From NCBI GenBank assembly GCA_902629465.1, contig CACOQX010000001.1, positions 81,632 through 137,472 on the forward strand: a DNA stretch of 55,841 nt, in the 5' to 3' direction. The position numbers and the translations under genes were made by a program. Positions 36,240 through 45,976 of this stretch are shown in pieces. Below the pieces are notes generated by a model, which saw nothing but the letters and a program-made list of their open reading frames with translations, had not been told where the DNA came from and did no database searches. Position 1 is the stretch's first letter. Each line of letters starts with the position of its first letter. Origin of the DNA: an uncultured SAR86 cluster bacterium. Its GTDB lineage: Bacteria; Pseudomonadota; Gammaproteobacteria; Magnimaribacterales; AG-339-G14.

Positions 36240-36893
36240 ATGAAGAGAAAAGAAAGGGCTTTGTTCATAGAAAAAAAACTTAATGAGTTGTATCCTAATC
36301 CTAAAGCACCTTTAGATCATAAAAATGCTTTCACTTTTTTAATCGCAGTCCTGTTAAGCGCTCAAACGACTGATAAAAGAGTAAACATTGTCACCAAAGA
36401 ACTTTTTAAATTTGCGGACAATCCGCAAAAAATGCTGGACCTTGGTGAAGAACAGGTCTACGAATTGATTAAGACTTGTGGACTTGCTCCCAAAAAAGCA
36501 AAAGCTATCATTTCTACTTCAAAAATCATCCTAGAAAAACATCAAGGAAGGGTCCCTGACGACATAAGTCTTCTTGAAGAGTTACCTGGGGTAGGTCATA
36601 AAACAGCTTCGGTTGTGATCAGTGAATTCTTCGGTAAACCTGCCTTTCCAGTAGATACTCATATTCATAGATTAGCTCAGAGATGGGGGCTAACAAATGG
36701 TCAGTCGGTTAAAAAAACTGAAAAAGATTTGAAATTAATTTTTGATGAAATAAATTGGCGTAACTTGCATCTGCAATTTATTTTTTATGGCAGAGCTTAC
36801 TGTTCTGCAAGAGGATGTGATGGAACAGTTTGTTTTATGTGTAAAAGTTTATATCCTAATAGAAAAACAAAAATTCAAACCACAAAAGCTTAA
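36240..36893 (+). CDS. nth: Endonuclease III
   Basis: Base-excision repair glycosylase/AP lyase for oxidised pyrimidines. The helix-hairpin-helix LEELPGVGHKTASVV contains the catalytic Lys, and the catalytic Asp lies in FPVDTHIHRLAQRWG. The start chosen is ATG at 36240 (217 aa), matching the family; an in-frame TTG at 36219 would add seven residues. The C-terminal Fe-S Cys set reads Cys188-x4-Cys193-x4-Cys198-x2-Cys201, unlike the classical C-x6-C-x2-C-x5-C of E. coli, yet still four Cys in the same place. It starts a plus-strand run with glyA, nrdR and the riboflavin genes. Confidence 0.95.
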   Translation: MKRKERALFIEKKLNELYPNPKAPLDHKNAFTFLIAVLLSAQTTDKRVNIVTKELFKFADNPQKMLDLGEEQVYELIKTCGLAPKKAKAIISTSKIILEKHQGRVPDDISLLEELPGVGHKTASVVISEFFGKPAFPVDTHIHRLAQRWGLTNGQSVKKTEKDLKLIFDEINWRNLHLQFIFYGRAYCSARGCDGTVCFMCKSLYPNRKTKIQTTKA

Positions 36894-36936
36894 AATAATC
36901 TGATAGCAGAGTATAATTTCATCTTTAAAAAAATCT

Positions 36937-38193
36937 ATGTACGGAAATAATTTATCAATCAAATCTTTCGACGATGATCTCTGGCAGGCACTAGAAAAGG
37001 AAAGAATTAGACAAGAACAACATATAGAGCTTATTGCTTCGGAAAATTATGCCTCTCCAAGAATTCTTGAAGCTCAAGGTTCTGTCTTGACTAATAAATA
37101 CGCTGAAGGCTATCCCGGAAAAAGATATTATGGTGGTTGTGAGTTTGTAGATATCGCCGAACAACTTGCTATCGACCGCGCAAAAGAACTATTTAAAGCG
37201 GATTACGCGAATGTACAACCACATTCTGGCGCAAGTGCAAATGCGGCGGTCTTCCTAGCCTTGCTAAACGCTGGTGATAAAATTTTAGGAATGAGTTTGG
37301 ATCATGGCGGTCATCTAACTCATGGATCGAAAGTCAATTTTTCTGGAAAAATTTATGAATCATACAGTTACGGTATTGATCCAAAGACCGGTGACATAGA
37401 CTACGCTCAAGTTGAAGCTCTAGCAAAAGAGCACAAACCAAAATTAATCATTTGTGGATTTTCAGCTTTTTCCGGTATTTTGGATTGGGCAAGATTTAAA
37501 GAAATTGCTAATTCTGTTGGAGCTCTTTTACTGGCAGATATTTCTCACGTCTCTGGTTTGGTGGCAGCAGGACTTTATCCCAATCCCTTTCCTTATGCAG
37601 ATGTAGTTACAACAACAACTCATAAAACTTTAGTTGGTCCAAGAGGAGGACTCATTCTTGCTGGTCCGGATGAAGAATTACAAAAAAAACTTAATTCTGC
37701 TTTATTTCCTGGTTCCCAAGGAGGTCCTTTAATGCACGTAATTGCTGCAAAAGCAGTTTGTTTTAAAGAAGCTATGGAAGATGATTTCAAAGCATACCAA
37801 CAGCAAATACTTTCTAATGCAAAAACAATGAGTCAACAATTCATGACTAACGATATCGATATTGTATCCAATGGAACTTCGAATCACATGTTTTTGGTAA
37901 ACCTTATAAAAAATGATGTCACAGGGAAGAATCTCGAGGCTGCATTGGGAAATGCTTTCATAACCGTTAACAAAAATTCTGTGCCGAACGATCCTAAATC
38001 CCCTTTTGTGACTTCAGGTATTAGAATCGGAACCCCTGCAGTTACTAGAAGAGGTTTTAAAGAAAAAGAAGTGACTCAGATTGCAGATTGGATTTCTCAA
38101 ATTATCAAAAATATTGAAGATCAAAATTTAATTACTGCTGTCAAAGAAGAAGTAAAAACTCTTTGCAGTAATTTCCCAGTTTATTCACAATAA
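36937..38193 (+). CDS. glyA: Serine hydroxymethyltransferase
   Basis: PLP enzyme interconverting serine and glycine while charging tetrahydrofolate with one-carbon units. The 418 residues show [15 protein letters not shown] (about 29-43), [27 protein letters not shown] and the PLP-lysine motif [16 protein letters not shown] (about 223-238). A TATAAT at 36912-36917 lies 19 bases before the ATG and there is no clear Shine-Dalgarno sequence. The glyA-nrdR-ribD order is shared by many gammaproteobacteria. Confidence 0.98.
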   Translation: MYGNNLSIKSFDDDLWQALEKERIRQEQHIELIASENYASPRILEAQGSVLTNKYAEGYPGKRYYGGCEFVDIAEQLAIDRAKELFKADYANVQPHSGASANAAVFLALLNAGDKILGMSLDHGGHLTHGSKVNFSGKIYESYSYGIDPKTGDIDYAQVEALAKEHKPKLIICGFSAFSGILDWARFKEIANSVGALLLADISHVSGLVAAGLYPNPFPYADVVTTTTHKTLVGPRGGLILAGPDEELQKKLNSALFPGSQGGPLMHVIAAKAVCFKEAMEDDFKAYQQQILSNAKTMSQQFMTNDIDIVSNGTSNHMFLVNLIKNDVTGKNLEAALGNAFITVNKNSVPNDPKSPFVTSGIRIGTPAVTRRGFKEKEVTQIADWISQIIKNIEDQNLITAVKEEVKTLCSNFPVYSQ

Positions 38194-38196
38194 GAC

Positions 38197-38649
38197 ATGC
38201 ACTGCCCTTATTGCTCCTTCGAAGAAAGCAAGGTGATTGACTCTCGTCTGGTAACTGAAGGAAGTGAAATCAGAAGAAGAAGAGAATGCCTTAAATGTGG
38301 AGAAAGGTGGACCACTTTTGAAGTAGGTGAATTGGTTATGCCAAAAATAATCAAACAGGATAAATCTAGAGTGCCTTTTGATGAAACAAAAATTAGAGAA
38401 GGTATAGCAAGGTCTCTGGAAAAAAGACCTGTAAGCGATGCTCAATTTCAATCCTTGATAGAAACAATAAAAAAAGAAATTAGAGATTTTGGAGAAAGAG
38501 AAATTGAGTCCAAACAAATTGGTGAAACCGTGATGCGACATCTAAAAAAATTAGATGAAGTTGCTTTTGTGAGATTTGCTTCCGTGTATAGAAGTTTCCA
38601 AGATCCAAATGAATTCAGCGAAGAAGTGAAGAAATTGAGCGATGAATGA
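38197..38649 (+). CDS. nrdR: Transcriptional repressor NrdR
   Basis: Zinc-ribbon and ATP-cone repressor of ribonucleotide reductase genes. The zinc ribbon has CPYC near residue 3 and CLKCGERW near 31-38; the ATP-cone (VPKIIKQDKSRVPFDETKI and on) covers about 46-136. At 150 residues it is full length. It lies 3 bases after glyA and overlaps ribD by 8. Its nrd targets are not in this window. Confidence 0.97.
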   Translation: MHCPYCSFEESKVIDSRLVTEGSEIRRRRECLKCGERWTTFEVGELVMPKIIKQDKSRVPFDETKIREGIARSLEKRPVSDAQFQSLIETIKKEIRDFGEREIESKQIGETVMRHLKKLDEVAFVRFASVYRSFQDPNEFSEEVKKLSDE

Positions 38650-39742
38650 AAATTTCTTCATGTCCAAGGCGGTAGCTCTTGCTGCTAAAGGAAAATTTAA
38701 TACCAAACCTGGGGTCAACGTCGGCTCCATTATCGTTAAGAATCAGAAGATAATTGGACAAGGCTACTACGAATACTACGGTGGGCCTCATGCAGAAATC
38801 AATGCAATCAACGATGTAAAGAAAAAATACAAAAAAAATTTTCTTTCTCAACTTTCAGGCAGTGAAATCTATATCACGCTGGAACCCTGTAGCAAAAAAG
38901 GTAAAACAGGAGCATGCGTCGATGAACTTAAGAAATACGATTTTAACAGAGTTATTATTGGCTCGAGGGATCCTACGCAGAAAGGCTTGGACAATCTCCA
39001 TAAAGCTGGTTATGAAGTCAAAAGTCTAAATGATCAAAGTTGCGAAGACTTGAATCTAGGCTTTCTCCATAAAGTAAGATTTAACAAACCTTTTGTAAGA
39101 GCAAAAATTGCCATGTCAGCCGACCACAAATCAGTTTTTTTAACAAAAAAAAGAAAGTGGATTACTGGAATTCCTGCCCGTAATGACGTGCAGTGTCTTC
39201 GAGCTGAATCGGATATCATTCTTACTGGATCTGGAACAATAAATAATGATTCACCGTCAATGAATGTAAGACTAAAGAAGATACTTGCTAGCAAGGCTTT
39301 TGATCAACCAAAAAGATATGTCTTTTCTAAAGAACTTACTCTTGATTGGAATGCACCCTTTTTTAATTTACCTGGGCAAAAGGTTGTTGTTACCTCAAAA
39401 CGAAGTCTGCCAAAATCAGCGAGGAAGATAAAAAATTTATCTTTATTAAATTGTAAAAGTAAAGGACGATTTTTAGACCCAAAAAATTTCATCGAGAAAA
39501 TTTCCAGATTTCAAATAAATAACATTTTACTTGAATCTGGACCAAATCTTTTAGGCAGTTTTGGGGATGTGAATTTGATTGATGAATTTATTTTTTATAT
39601 TTCACCAGAGAAACTTGGAAGACAAGCAGAATACTTTTACAACGGTAAAAATAAAATAAACTTTTTTGATAACGAGCAATTCGATATAGTTGAAGAAACC
39701 CAAGTTGGAAAAGACAAAAAAATAGTAATCAGAAAAAAATAA
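38642..39742 (+). CDS. ribD: Bifunctional riboflavin deaminase/reductase
   Basis: Carries out deamination and side-chain reduction in riboflavin synthesis. The N-terminal deaminase has zinc ligands in GGPHAEINAI (about 44-53) and LEPCSKKGKTGAC (about 81-93). The C-terminal reductase starts near residue 140 (RAKIAMSADHK) with GSGTINNDSP and LESGPNLLGSF. At 366 residues it is normal length. It is followed one base later by the RibBA-like gene; the riboflavin synthase gene often found between them is absent. Confidence 0.96.
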   Translation: MNENFFMSKAVALAAKGKFNTKPGVNVGSIIVKNQKIIGQGYYEYYGGPHAEINAINDVKKKYKKNFLSQLSGSEIYITLEPCSKKGKTGACVDELKKYDFNRVIIGSRDPTQKGLDNLHKAGYEVKSLNDQSCEDLNLGFLHKVRFNKPFVRAKIAMSADHKSVFLTKKRKWITGIPARNDVQCLRAESDIILTGSGTINNDSPSMNVRLKKILASKAFDQPKRYVFSKELTLDWNAPFFNLPGQKVVVTSKRSLPKSARKIKNLSLLNCKSKGRFLDPKNFIEKISRFQINNILLESGPNLLGSFGDVNLIDEFIFYISPEKLGRQAEYFYNGKNKINFFDNEQFDIVEETQVGKDKKIVIRKK

Positions 39743-39743
39743 A

Positions 39744-40835
39744 ATGGATTTGAACAGTACCAAGGAACTTATTTCCGAAATAAAAAAAGGCAACATGGTT
39801 CTTTTGATGGATGATGAAGATCGAGAAAACGAGGGAGACTTAATTCTTGCTGGCGAAAAAGTTACTCCCGAAAAGATAAATTTTATGGCTAAGCATGCGA
39901 GAGGTCTAATTTGTCTTGCGATGAGTCAAAATAAGTGTGCGGCTCTCAATTTGAATCAAATGGTCCATGATAATCAAAGTGGGCACGGTACTGGATTCAC
40001 TGTCTCTATTGAAGCTGCTACTGGGATAACTACTGGTATTTCTGCAGCTGATCGGGCAAGGACCATTGCTGTTGCCTCTAAAGCCAAAGCCAAAGCAAGT
40101 GACATTGTTTCACCGGGACATATTTTTCCTGTTAGAGCTGTGCCAGGAGGAGTTTTATCTCGCACAGGCCATACTGAAGGGAGTACTGATTTATGCAGAT
40201 TGGCTGGATTAACAGAGTCAGCTGTTATTTGCGAAGTTATGAATGAAGATGGAACTATGGCTCGCAAAAAAGCACTCATTGATTTTAGTAAAAAGCATAA
40301 TTTAAAGATAGGAACCATTGCGGATCTCATAAACTATAGAATTTTTAATGAACAAACCGTTAAGAGATTAGAAAGTAAATCAGTAAAGACGGAACACGGA
40401 AGGTTTAATCTCATTTTGTATAAAGATCTTATTTTCGAAGAGACTCACATAGCTCTGCAAAAAGGAAGAATCTCGAAAAATACATCCACACTAGTAAGAG
40501 TCCAGCAAAGCAACTTATATCATGACCTACTTAATGTTGATGAGTTTGGTTCAAGGTGGTCAATTTCTGATGCAATGAAAAAAATTAATAAAGTTGGTAA
40601 TGGAATAATCTTGCTTATTGATGGGGATGGTAATAAAGAGAATGAGTTTAAAGAAATTCGAGCCTCAAAGAAAAAAAGAAAATCTACTCCAAACAACGAC
40701 CCGAGAAGAATTGGTATTGGGTCTCAAATTTTAAGAGATCTAGGAGTTAAGAAAATCAAACTAATGGGAAGCGAAGTGAGATACCCTTCCCTCTCAGGAT
40801 TTGATTTAGAAGTTACGGAATATATAAAAAAATGA
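39744..40835 (+). CDS. ribB: DHBP synthase with degenerate GTP cyclohydrolase II-like domain
   Basis: Makes 3,4-dihydroxy-2-butanone 4-phosphate from ribulose 5-phosphate. Residues about 1-205 form an intact RibB domain with [12 protein letters not shown] (about 24-35), [13 protein letters not shown] and [16 protein letters not shown]. The second half (about 206-363) follows the RibA fold in outline ([18 protein letters not shown], late) but lacks the Cys-x10-Cys-x-Cys zinc site and the SECLTGDVFGSLRCDC-like region of active GTP cyclohydrolase II. Such RibB proteins with a dead second half are known in Proteobacteria. A true ribA should exist elsewhere. It overlaps ribH by 4 bases. Confidence 0.92.
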   Translation: MDLNSTKELISEIKKGNMVLLMDDEDRENEGDLILAGEKVTPEKINFMAKHARGLICLAMSQNKCAALNLNQMVHDNQSGHGTGFTVSIEAATGITTGISAADRARTIAVASKAKAKASDIVSPGHIFPVRAVPGGVLSRTGHTEGSTDLCRLAGLTESAVICEVMNEDGTMARKKALIDFSKKHNLKIGTIADLINYRIFNEQTVKRLESKSVKTEHGRFNLILYKDLIFEETHIALQKGRISKNTSTLVRVQQSNLYHDLLNVDEFGSRWSISDAMKKINKVGNGIILLIDGDGNKENEFKEIRASKKKRKSTPNNDPRRIGIGSQILRDLGVKKIKLMGSEVRYPSLSGFDLEVTEYIKK

Positions 40836-41284
40836 AAACTTCTAAAACTGAGATTAATAAACCCTCGTCTGATTTACGTAACGTTAAGGTTGCGGTAGTA
40901 AGCACAAATTGGAATGAAGAAATTATTAAGCCAATGCTTAAAGATTGTCTCACCATGCTTGATGAATACAATATTGATAACAAAACTTTTGTTGTTCCTG
41001 GAGCGTATGAATTACCTTTCATAGCGCAAAATCTTTGCAATAAATACGATGCAATAATTTTGCTTGGCTGCATTATCAAAGGAGAAACGCCGCATTTTGA
41101 GATTATTTCGCAAAGTATCAGCGATAAAGTTTTGGAGACGTCTTTAGATAAAAATACTCCTATTATTTTTGGTGTCTTAACTACAAATAATGAAAGTGAA
41201 GCAGAGGAAAGAGCAGCTACTAAAGGATCTGAGTTCGCGTTGTCTGCCCTAAGTATTTTGGACACGCTCAAAAAGATAAAGTGA
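40832..41284 (+). CDS. ribH: 6,7-dimethyl-8-ribityllumazine synthase
   Basis: Condenses the RibB product with the pyrimidine from RibD to form lumazine. The 150 residues carry VVSTNWNEEIIKPML, VPGAYELPFIAQ (about 62-73), LLGCIIKGETPHFEIISQ (about 85-102) with the catalytic His in place, and PIIFGVLTTNNESEAEERA. It overlaps both neighbours by 4 bases, pointing to tight coupling of ribB-ribH-nusB. Confidence 0.97.
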   Translation: MKTSKTEINKPSSDLRNVKVAVVSTNWNEEIIKPMLKDCLTMLDEYNIDNKTFVVPGAYELPFIAQNLCNKYDAIILLGCIIKGETPHFEIISQSISDKVLETSLDKNTPIIFGVLTTNNESEAEERAATKGSEFALSALSILDTLKKIK

Positions 41285-41679
41285 GAACTAGCCCATCCCC
41301 CACCAAAACAAGGGAGTTGGTTATCCAGGCTCTTTACCAAAAAACTATTTCTGGAGATTCCAACACAAAAGTTTTAAAAGAACTCAAGCAAACTCAAAAA
41401 AATTTAAAGACCGACAAGGTTGCTGAAATCGTTAAAAATATTAAAAGCCTAGAACAAAATTTTTTGGAAACTATCGGTAAATTTTCAAATATTCCTACTT
41501 CAAGAATTGGAGAAATTGAACTCTCTATTTTATATTTAGCTTTGTATGAAATTTCACAATCTAAATTGGATAAACCCATCATCATCAATGAAGCGATAAA
41601 ACTTGCAAAAAAGTTTGGACAAAATTCCAGTCACAAGTTTATAAACGCAGTCTTAGATCAAGCAATCAAAAATACTTAA
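41281..41679 (+). CDS. nusB: Transcription antitermination protein NusB
   Basis: All-helical RNA-binding factor that joins NusE/S10 in rRNA antitermination. The 132 residues include RELVIQALYQ near the N terminus and the conserved late ELSILYLALYEI...PIIINEAIKLAKKFG...KFINAVLDQ. The GTG start at 41281 overlaps the ribH stop (GTGA). It ends one base before the convergent purA stop. Confidence 0.95.
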   Translation: MRTSPSPTKTRELVIQALYQKTISGDSNTKVLKELKQTQKNLKTDKVAEIVKNIKSLEQNFLETIGKFSNIPTSRIGEIELSILYLALYEISQSKLDKPIIINEAIKLAKKFGQNSSHKFINAVLDQAIKNT

Positions 41680-41680
41680 A

Positions 41681-42952
41681 TCACCTCATAATAGTGCTTT
41701 GATCATCAGGGCCAGTGGAAATAATTTTTACAGGCACCTCGCAAATATCTTCGATGTAAGATATAAAATCTTTTGCCTCTTTTGGCAGTTCTTCATACTT
41801 AGTTAAATTTTTTGTTGGAGATTCCCATCCTGAAAGAGTCTCATAAAGAGGATTAACATTCTCTAAGTTCATGCACTCGCCAAAAATAGAATCGGATTCA
41901 TCTTTATAAGCCCTGCATATTTTAATTTCATCAAGTCCATCCAGTACATCTATTTTTGTAAGACAAAGTCCTGAAATACTATTTGTCTGAATAATCCTCT
42001 TCGTTAGAACTCCATCAAACCAACCACATCTTCTTGGCCTACCAGTAGTAGCTCCAACCTCTCCTCCAGTTTTAGCAATATATTCTCCTAGCTCATCATA
42101 AATTTCAGTTGGCATTGGCCCTTCTCCAACTCGAGTCACATATGCTTTGACTACACCTAGAATGTTTTCTACGTCCAAAGGTCCACAGCCTGCTCCAGCA
42201 GCAATGCCAGACGGAGAACAATTACTTGAGGTAACAAATGGATAAGTACCCTGATCAATATCTAACAAAGCTCCTTGAGCACCTTCAAATAAAACCGATT
42301 TTTCTTCTGAGTTGATTTTTTTTATCAACATAGATACATCAGCAAGCATTGGTTTTATTTTTTCTCCATAAGCTAAGTTTTCGTCTATAAGACTACTTAA
42401 AGACAAAGCTTCTTTGCCAAAAAACTTCTCGATCGTAAAATTATAAAAGTCTAGGGTTTCTTCCAATAAAGGCCTTAGTTGATTTTCATGAAGAGTATCA
42501 ACAACTCTTATGGCTCTTCTTGCAACTTTGTCTTCATATGCAGGACCTATACCTCTTAAAGTAGTGCCAATGGTTTTTTGACTGTTAGATTTTTCTTTAT
42601 AAATATCAATTAATTGATGGTAAGGCTGAATCAAAACACATGCAGGACTGATCTTTAATCTATCAGTTATGCCAGAAGTAAAATTGCTTATTTCATCTAT
42701 TTCAGAAAAAAGAGCTTCATACGAAATAACTACTCCTTTCCCAATTAAAGATAACGAATCTTTATGACAAATTGATGAAGGCAGTAAATGAAGAACAATT
42801 TTTTTTCCATCTACAATTAATGTGTGGCCTGCATTATGACCGCCTTGATATCTACAAGCAGCGCCAAAATTGCTTGCTAAATAATTTACAATTTTTCCTT
42901 TTCCTTCGTCTCCCCATTGCAGTCCTAAAATAGCTGTGTTCGAAAAAGTCAT
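41681..42952 (-). CDS. purA: Adenylosuccinate synthetase
   Basis: GTP-dependent first step from IMP to AMP. The 423 residues begin with GLQWGDEGKGKIVNYLA (about 10-26), including the catalytic Asp, and contain GGHNAGHTL, GTTLRGIGPAYEDK (about 129-142), EGAQGALLDIDQGTYPFVTSS and the later TTTGRPRRCGWFD-like segment. It overlaps hisZ by one base. The hflC-hisZ-purA order agrees with Pseudomonas-type gene order. Confidence 0.98.
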   Translation of the reverse strand: MTFSNTAILGLQWGDEGKGKIVNYLASNFGAACRYQGGHNAGHTLIVDGKKIVLHLLPSSICHKDSLSLIGKGVVISYEALFSEIDEISNFTSGITDRLKISPACVLIQPYHQLIDIYKEKSNSQKTIGTTLRGIGPAYEDKVARRAIRVVDTLHENQLRPLLEETLDFYNFTIEKFFGKEALSLSSLIDENLAYGEKIKPMLADVSMLIKKINSEEKSVLFEGAQGALLDIDQGTYPFVTSSNCSPSGIAAGAGCGPLDVENILGVVKAYVTRVGEGPMPTEIYDELGEYIAKTGGEVGATTGRPRRCGWFDGVLTKRIIQTNSISGLCLTKIDVLDGLDEIKICRAYKDESDSIFGECMNLENVNPLYETLSGWESPTKNLTKYEELPKEAKDFISYIEDICEVPVKIISTGPDDQSTIMR

Positions 42953-43905
42953 TATTTATTCAACTTTGTAAGAGAAGAAACATTAACATCGAAACCAATT
43001 GCCTCTCTAACAATATGATTTTGCATGCTTTTATATTGTCCACCTTTTGCAATGGAAAAGCCAAATCCAACAACGTGTACTGAAAATACCAAACCGGAGT
43101 GATAATCAAATCCTGGAAAATCAGAAAAATCTAAATGGTAATCAATTGAGGCTGGTAAATTTTTAATTATTTTTTCTATTTTCCTGGCAGAAGCCTGAAA
43201 AACTTTGTTTTTATGTTTTTTTAAATACTTGAGACATTCGATTTTACCATTGACTTCGATTAGGTTTTCTATCTCCATTAAGCTTCTAGTACTCAAATCT
43301 TTCGAACTGAAAAATTCTTCTAGATCTGTTTTTGACTTGGACGCGATGATTTTTTTTAATCTTCTATTTTCATTGACGGACAAGTTAAGACCATTCAAAA
43401 TTTCTGATAAAGGTTCTGTTCTGCCCAATGAAATTGTCATTTTATACTTCCCGGCTTTTTTTAAGCTGAGTAACATAAGTTTTATAAGATCTATTTCGTC
43501 TGTTATTGAAATTTTTCCAAAGATTTCTACGCCGGTTTTGAAAGCAATTTTTGATTTTGTTAATGAGTCTTTGGTTTTTCTAAGAGTTTCACCAAAGTAA
43601 CAATATTTCTTTTTGTCTTTAGCGCCTTGTTGAAGATCTATCCTTGCTATTTGTTGAGAGATATCGGGCCTTATTGAAATATTTTTGAGATTTTCATCAG
43701 AAAAGCTGTAAGCGTAATCCTTGAGAGATTCATTGAAGTCTCCGCCTATGGTCTCAGAAAATTCAATGAGAGACGGAACAACAAGTTCACAGTTGTTTTT
43801 GTAAAAAAAATTCAAAAAAAGTGAGCGAAGTTCTTCAAGCTCTTGGGCTTTAACACCTTCAAAATCTTCCGTTCCATCTGGAAGACCGGGGTTGAATGAA
43901 GACAT
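42952..43905 (-). CDS. hisZ: ATP phosphoribosyltransferase regulatory subunit
   Basis: Catalytically inactive HisRS-like protein that partners with short-form HisG in histidine synthesis. The 317 residues start NPGLPDGTED (family LPDGIED), with a motif-2-like region SIRPDISQQIARI (about 75-87) and a late GFDYHSGLVFSVHV (about 258-271). It is about 70 residues shorter than many HisZ proteins and lacks an anticodon-binding domain, as expected. It predicts a short HisG elsewhere. It sits between hflC and purA, its standard place. Confidence 0.9.
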   Translation of the reverse strand: MSSFNPGLPDGTEDFEGVKAQELEELRSLFLNFFYKNNCELVVPSLIEFSETIGGDFNESLKDYAYSFSDENLKNISIRPDISQQIARIDLQQGAKDKKKYCYFGETLRKTKDSLTKSKIAFKTGVEIFGKISITDEIDLIKLMLLSLKKAGKYKMTISLGRTEPLSEILNGLNLSVNENRRLKKIIASKSKTDLEEFFSSKDLSTRSLMEIENLIEVNGKIECLKYLKKHKNKVFQASARKIEKIIKNLPASIDYHLDFSDFPGFDYHSGLVFSVHVVGFGFSIAKGGQYKSMQNHIVREAIGFDVNVSSLTKLNK

Positions 43906-43911
43906 TATTTA

Positions 43912-44796
43912 TTATTCAGATTTTTTTCCTTTAGAACTATCTAAGTACTTGAAGAAATCACTATCTGGATCAATAAGAAGTACATCAGATTTATTTTCAA
44001 AAGTAGATTGATAAGCTTTTAAACTTCTGGTGAATTCATAAAATTCTGGATCCTTGTTATAGGCATCAGCATAAATGCCAGTAGCTTTGGCATCACCATT
44101 TCCTCTAAGTTCTTCTGCTTTTTTATAAGCTTCGGCAAGAATAATTGTTCTTTCACGATCTGCGTTTGCTCGAATACCTTCTGCAATTTCTGTACCTTGC
44201 GCACGAAGTTCTTGTGCCAATCTCTCTCTTTCAGTTCTCATTCGGTTATAAACTGATTCATTCACTTCAGTTGGTAATTCAATTTTTTTAACTCTTACGT
44301 CTAGAACTTCAATTCCGAGTTCTCCACCCGCTACGGTATTTAGATCAGTTGTTAAAATATTCATCAATTCGTCTCGTTCTCCTGAAACTACTTCTTGGAC
44401 AGTTCTAGTACCAAATTGGTTCCTGAGACCTTCATCCACCCTTTGGGTCAATAGGGTTCTCATTGCACTTAATTGCCCTCCAGATGAAGTAATATAAAAC
44501 TGTTCATTATTTGTAATGCGCCATTTGACAAAAGCATCAACAATAAGTCTCTTCTTTTCAGCAGTAAAATAAGGTTGTGGGAGAGCATCAAGTGTTAAAA
44601 CTCTTGAGTCGAATTTTTTAACTGTATGATAGATAGGCACTTTGAAGTGCAGACCTGGATTAATTTCGGGTTCAACAATTTCACCAAATCTCAACAAGAT
44701 TGCAGTTTGTTTGTCATTTACTATATAAATAGCATTGCTAAGAATTACAATGATAATTAAAGCAATAATTCCTATATTTAGACCCAATGACTTCAT
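43912..44796 (-). CDS. hflC: HflC, SPFH-domain modulator of FtsH
   Basis: Inner-membrane protein that with HflK forms the large cage around the FtsH protease. The 294 residues have an N-terminal TM helix (about 7-26), then the SPFH/Band 7 domain with TAILLRFGEIVEPEINPGLHFKVP split over about 31-53, a long charged coiled-coil (about 190-250, RERLAQELRAQGTEIAEGIRA region) and a short C-terminal tail. It starts one base after the hflK stop. Confidence 0.96.
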   Translation of the reverse strand: MKSLGLNIGIIALIIIVILSNAIYIVNDKQTAILLRFGEIVEPEINPGLHFKVPIYHTVKKFDSRVLTLDALPQPYFTAEKKRLIVDAFVKWRITNNEQFYITSSGGQLSAMRTLLTQRVDEGLRNQFGTRTVQEVVSGERDELMNILTTDLNTVAGGELGIEVLDVRVKKIELPTEVNESVYNRMRTERERLAQELRAQGTEIAEGIRANADRERTIILAEAYKKAEELRGNGDAKATGIYADAYNKDPEFYEFTRSLKAYQSTFENKSDVLLIDPDSDFFKYLDSSKGKKSE

Positions 44797-44797
44797 G

Positions 44798-45940
44798 TTA
44801 CCTTCTATCCTGTCTTCTTCTTAATTCTTCTATTACTCGGTCTGTGATCTCTTGAATGTCTGACCCAAGGGTAGTTGATGTCGTAGATGATGGATTTTCA
44901 TCTCGAGATCTTCTGTTGGGATCTAATGAAGCTGCTGCAATTTGATCTAGAGGCAAATATAGAATGTTGTTACCCTCCTTGACATCAATCATCACCTTGG
45001 TACTGCTATTCATGACAGACTGAACTGCATCTAAATATAATCTTTGTCTGGTAACTTCAGGGGATTTTGAATATTCAACTAGCAATTGATCAAATCTTGA
45101 GGCTTCACCTTCAGCTTCAGATATTACTTTTTGTTTGTATCCTTCAGCATCTTCAACGGCTCTTTTGGCTTCACCTCTCGCTATGGGTACAACCTCATTT
45201 GCATATGTCTCAGCCTCGTTTCTAAGCCTAACTTCGTCTTCCCTTGCTTTTACCACATCATCAAAAGCTTCTTTTACTGCATCAGGAGGCCTTGATTCTC
45301 TAATTGATACTGCTACGACTTCAATACCGGTTTTGTAAGTATTCAGTCTGGTTTGTAATCTAGACTTAACATCCATGGCTATTTGCTCCCTACCCACAGT
45401 CAAGGTGCTATCCATAGTAGTGCTTCCCACTACATGTCTTAATTCTGCTTCTGAAGCTTGAGCTAAACTGTCTTCAGGAGCCGATGCTTCAAGAAGAAAA
45501 AATACCGGGTTGGAGCGTTTGTATTGAACTGCAACCTCAACGTTAACAATATTCTCATCTTTTGTAAGCATTGAAGAATTCGTTGTGTGTGTAAATAGTT
45601 TTTCGGTGTTTACAATAAATCTGTTATCGATAAAGGGTGGATTCCAGTGGATTCCAGGTCCCTTGGTAGTTGAATATTTTCCAAATCTCAAAATGACAGC
45701 CTCTTCTTGAGCATCAACTGTATAGATTCCAAAGGCTGAATATAAGAGTACTACTGCAATTAAAATAGAAGGAAGAGTTTTTTTAATACCTCCGCCTCCA
45801 CTTCCAGAGCCGCCTCCAAAAATTGAATTAATTTGAGCTCTGAATTTTTTGATTAGTTCATCAATATCAGGGGGAGGATTATTATTTCTACCCCACGGAT
45901 CTCTAGAACCATTATTATTTCCTTGATCATTCCATGACAT
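44798..45940 (-). CDS. hflK: HflK, SPFH-domain modulator of FtsH
   Basis: Partner of HflC. The 380 residues begin with a Gly/Asn/Pro-rich cytoplasmic tail (SWNDQGNNNGSRDPWGRN) and a Gly-rich stretch, then a TM helix (about 55-73), the SPFH domain (AVILRFGKYSTTKGPGIHW about 80-98) and a coiled-coil with ARGEAKRAVEDAEGYKQKV. The last 40 residues are Ser/Thr/Arg rich. Only 36 bases separate it from miaA; hfq and hflX, which usually occur here, are absent. Confidence 0.96.
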   Translation of the reverse strand: MSWNDQGNNNGSRDPWGRNNNPPPDIDELIKKFRAQINSIFGGGSGSGGGGIKKTLPSILIAVVLLYSAFGIYTVDAQEEAVILRFGKYSTTKGPGIHWNPPFIDNRFIVNTEKLFTHTTNSSMLTKDENIVNVEVAVQYKRSNPVFFLLEASAPEDSLAQASEAELRHVVGSTTMDSTLTVGREQIAMDVKSRLQTRLNTYKTGIEVVAVSIRESRPPDAVKEAFDDVVKAREDEVRLRNEAETYANEVVPIARGEAKRAVEDAEGYKQKVISEAEGEASRFDQLLVEYSKSPEVTRQRLYLDAVQSVMNSSTKVMIDVKEGNNILYLPLDQIAAASLDPNRRSRDENPSSTTSTTLGSDIQEITDRVIEELRRRQDRR

Positions 45941-45976
45941 GTGGCCATTCTAAGTTGTTAATTGCAATAATGGAAT

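Noticed and set aside
39744..40835. Fully bifunctional RibBA
   Set aside because: The cyclohydrolase II zinc Cys residues are absent, so only the DHBP synthase activity is supported.
42952..43905. Histidyl-tRNA synthetase (hisS)
   Set aside because: Too short, no anticodon-binding domain and located between hflC and purA, the standard place for hisZ.
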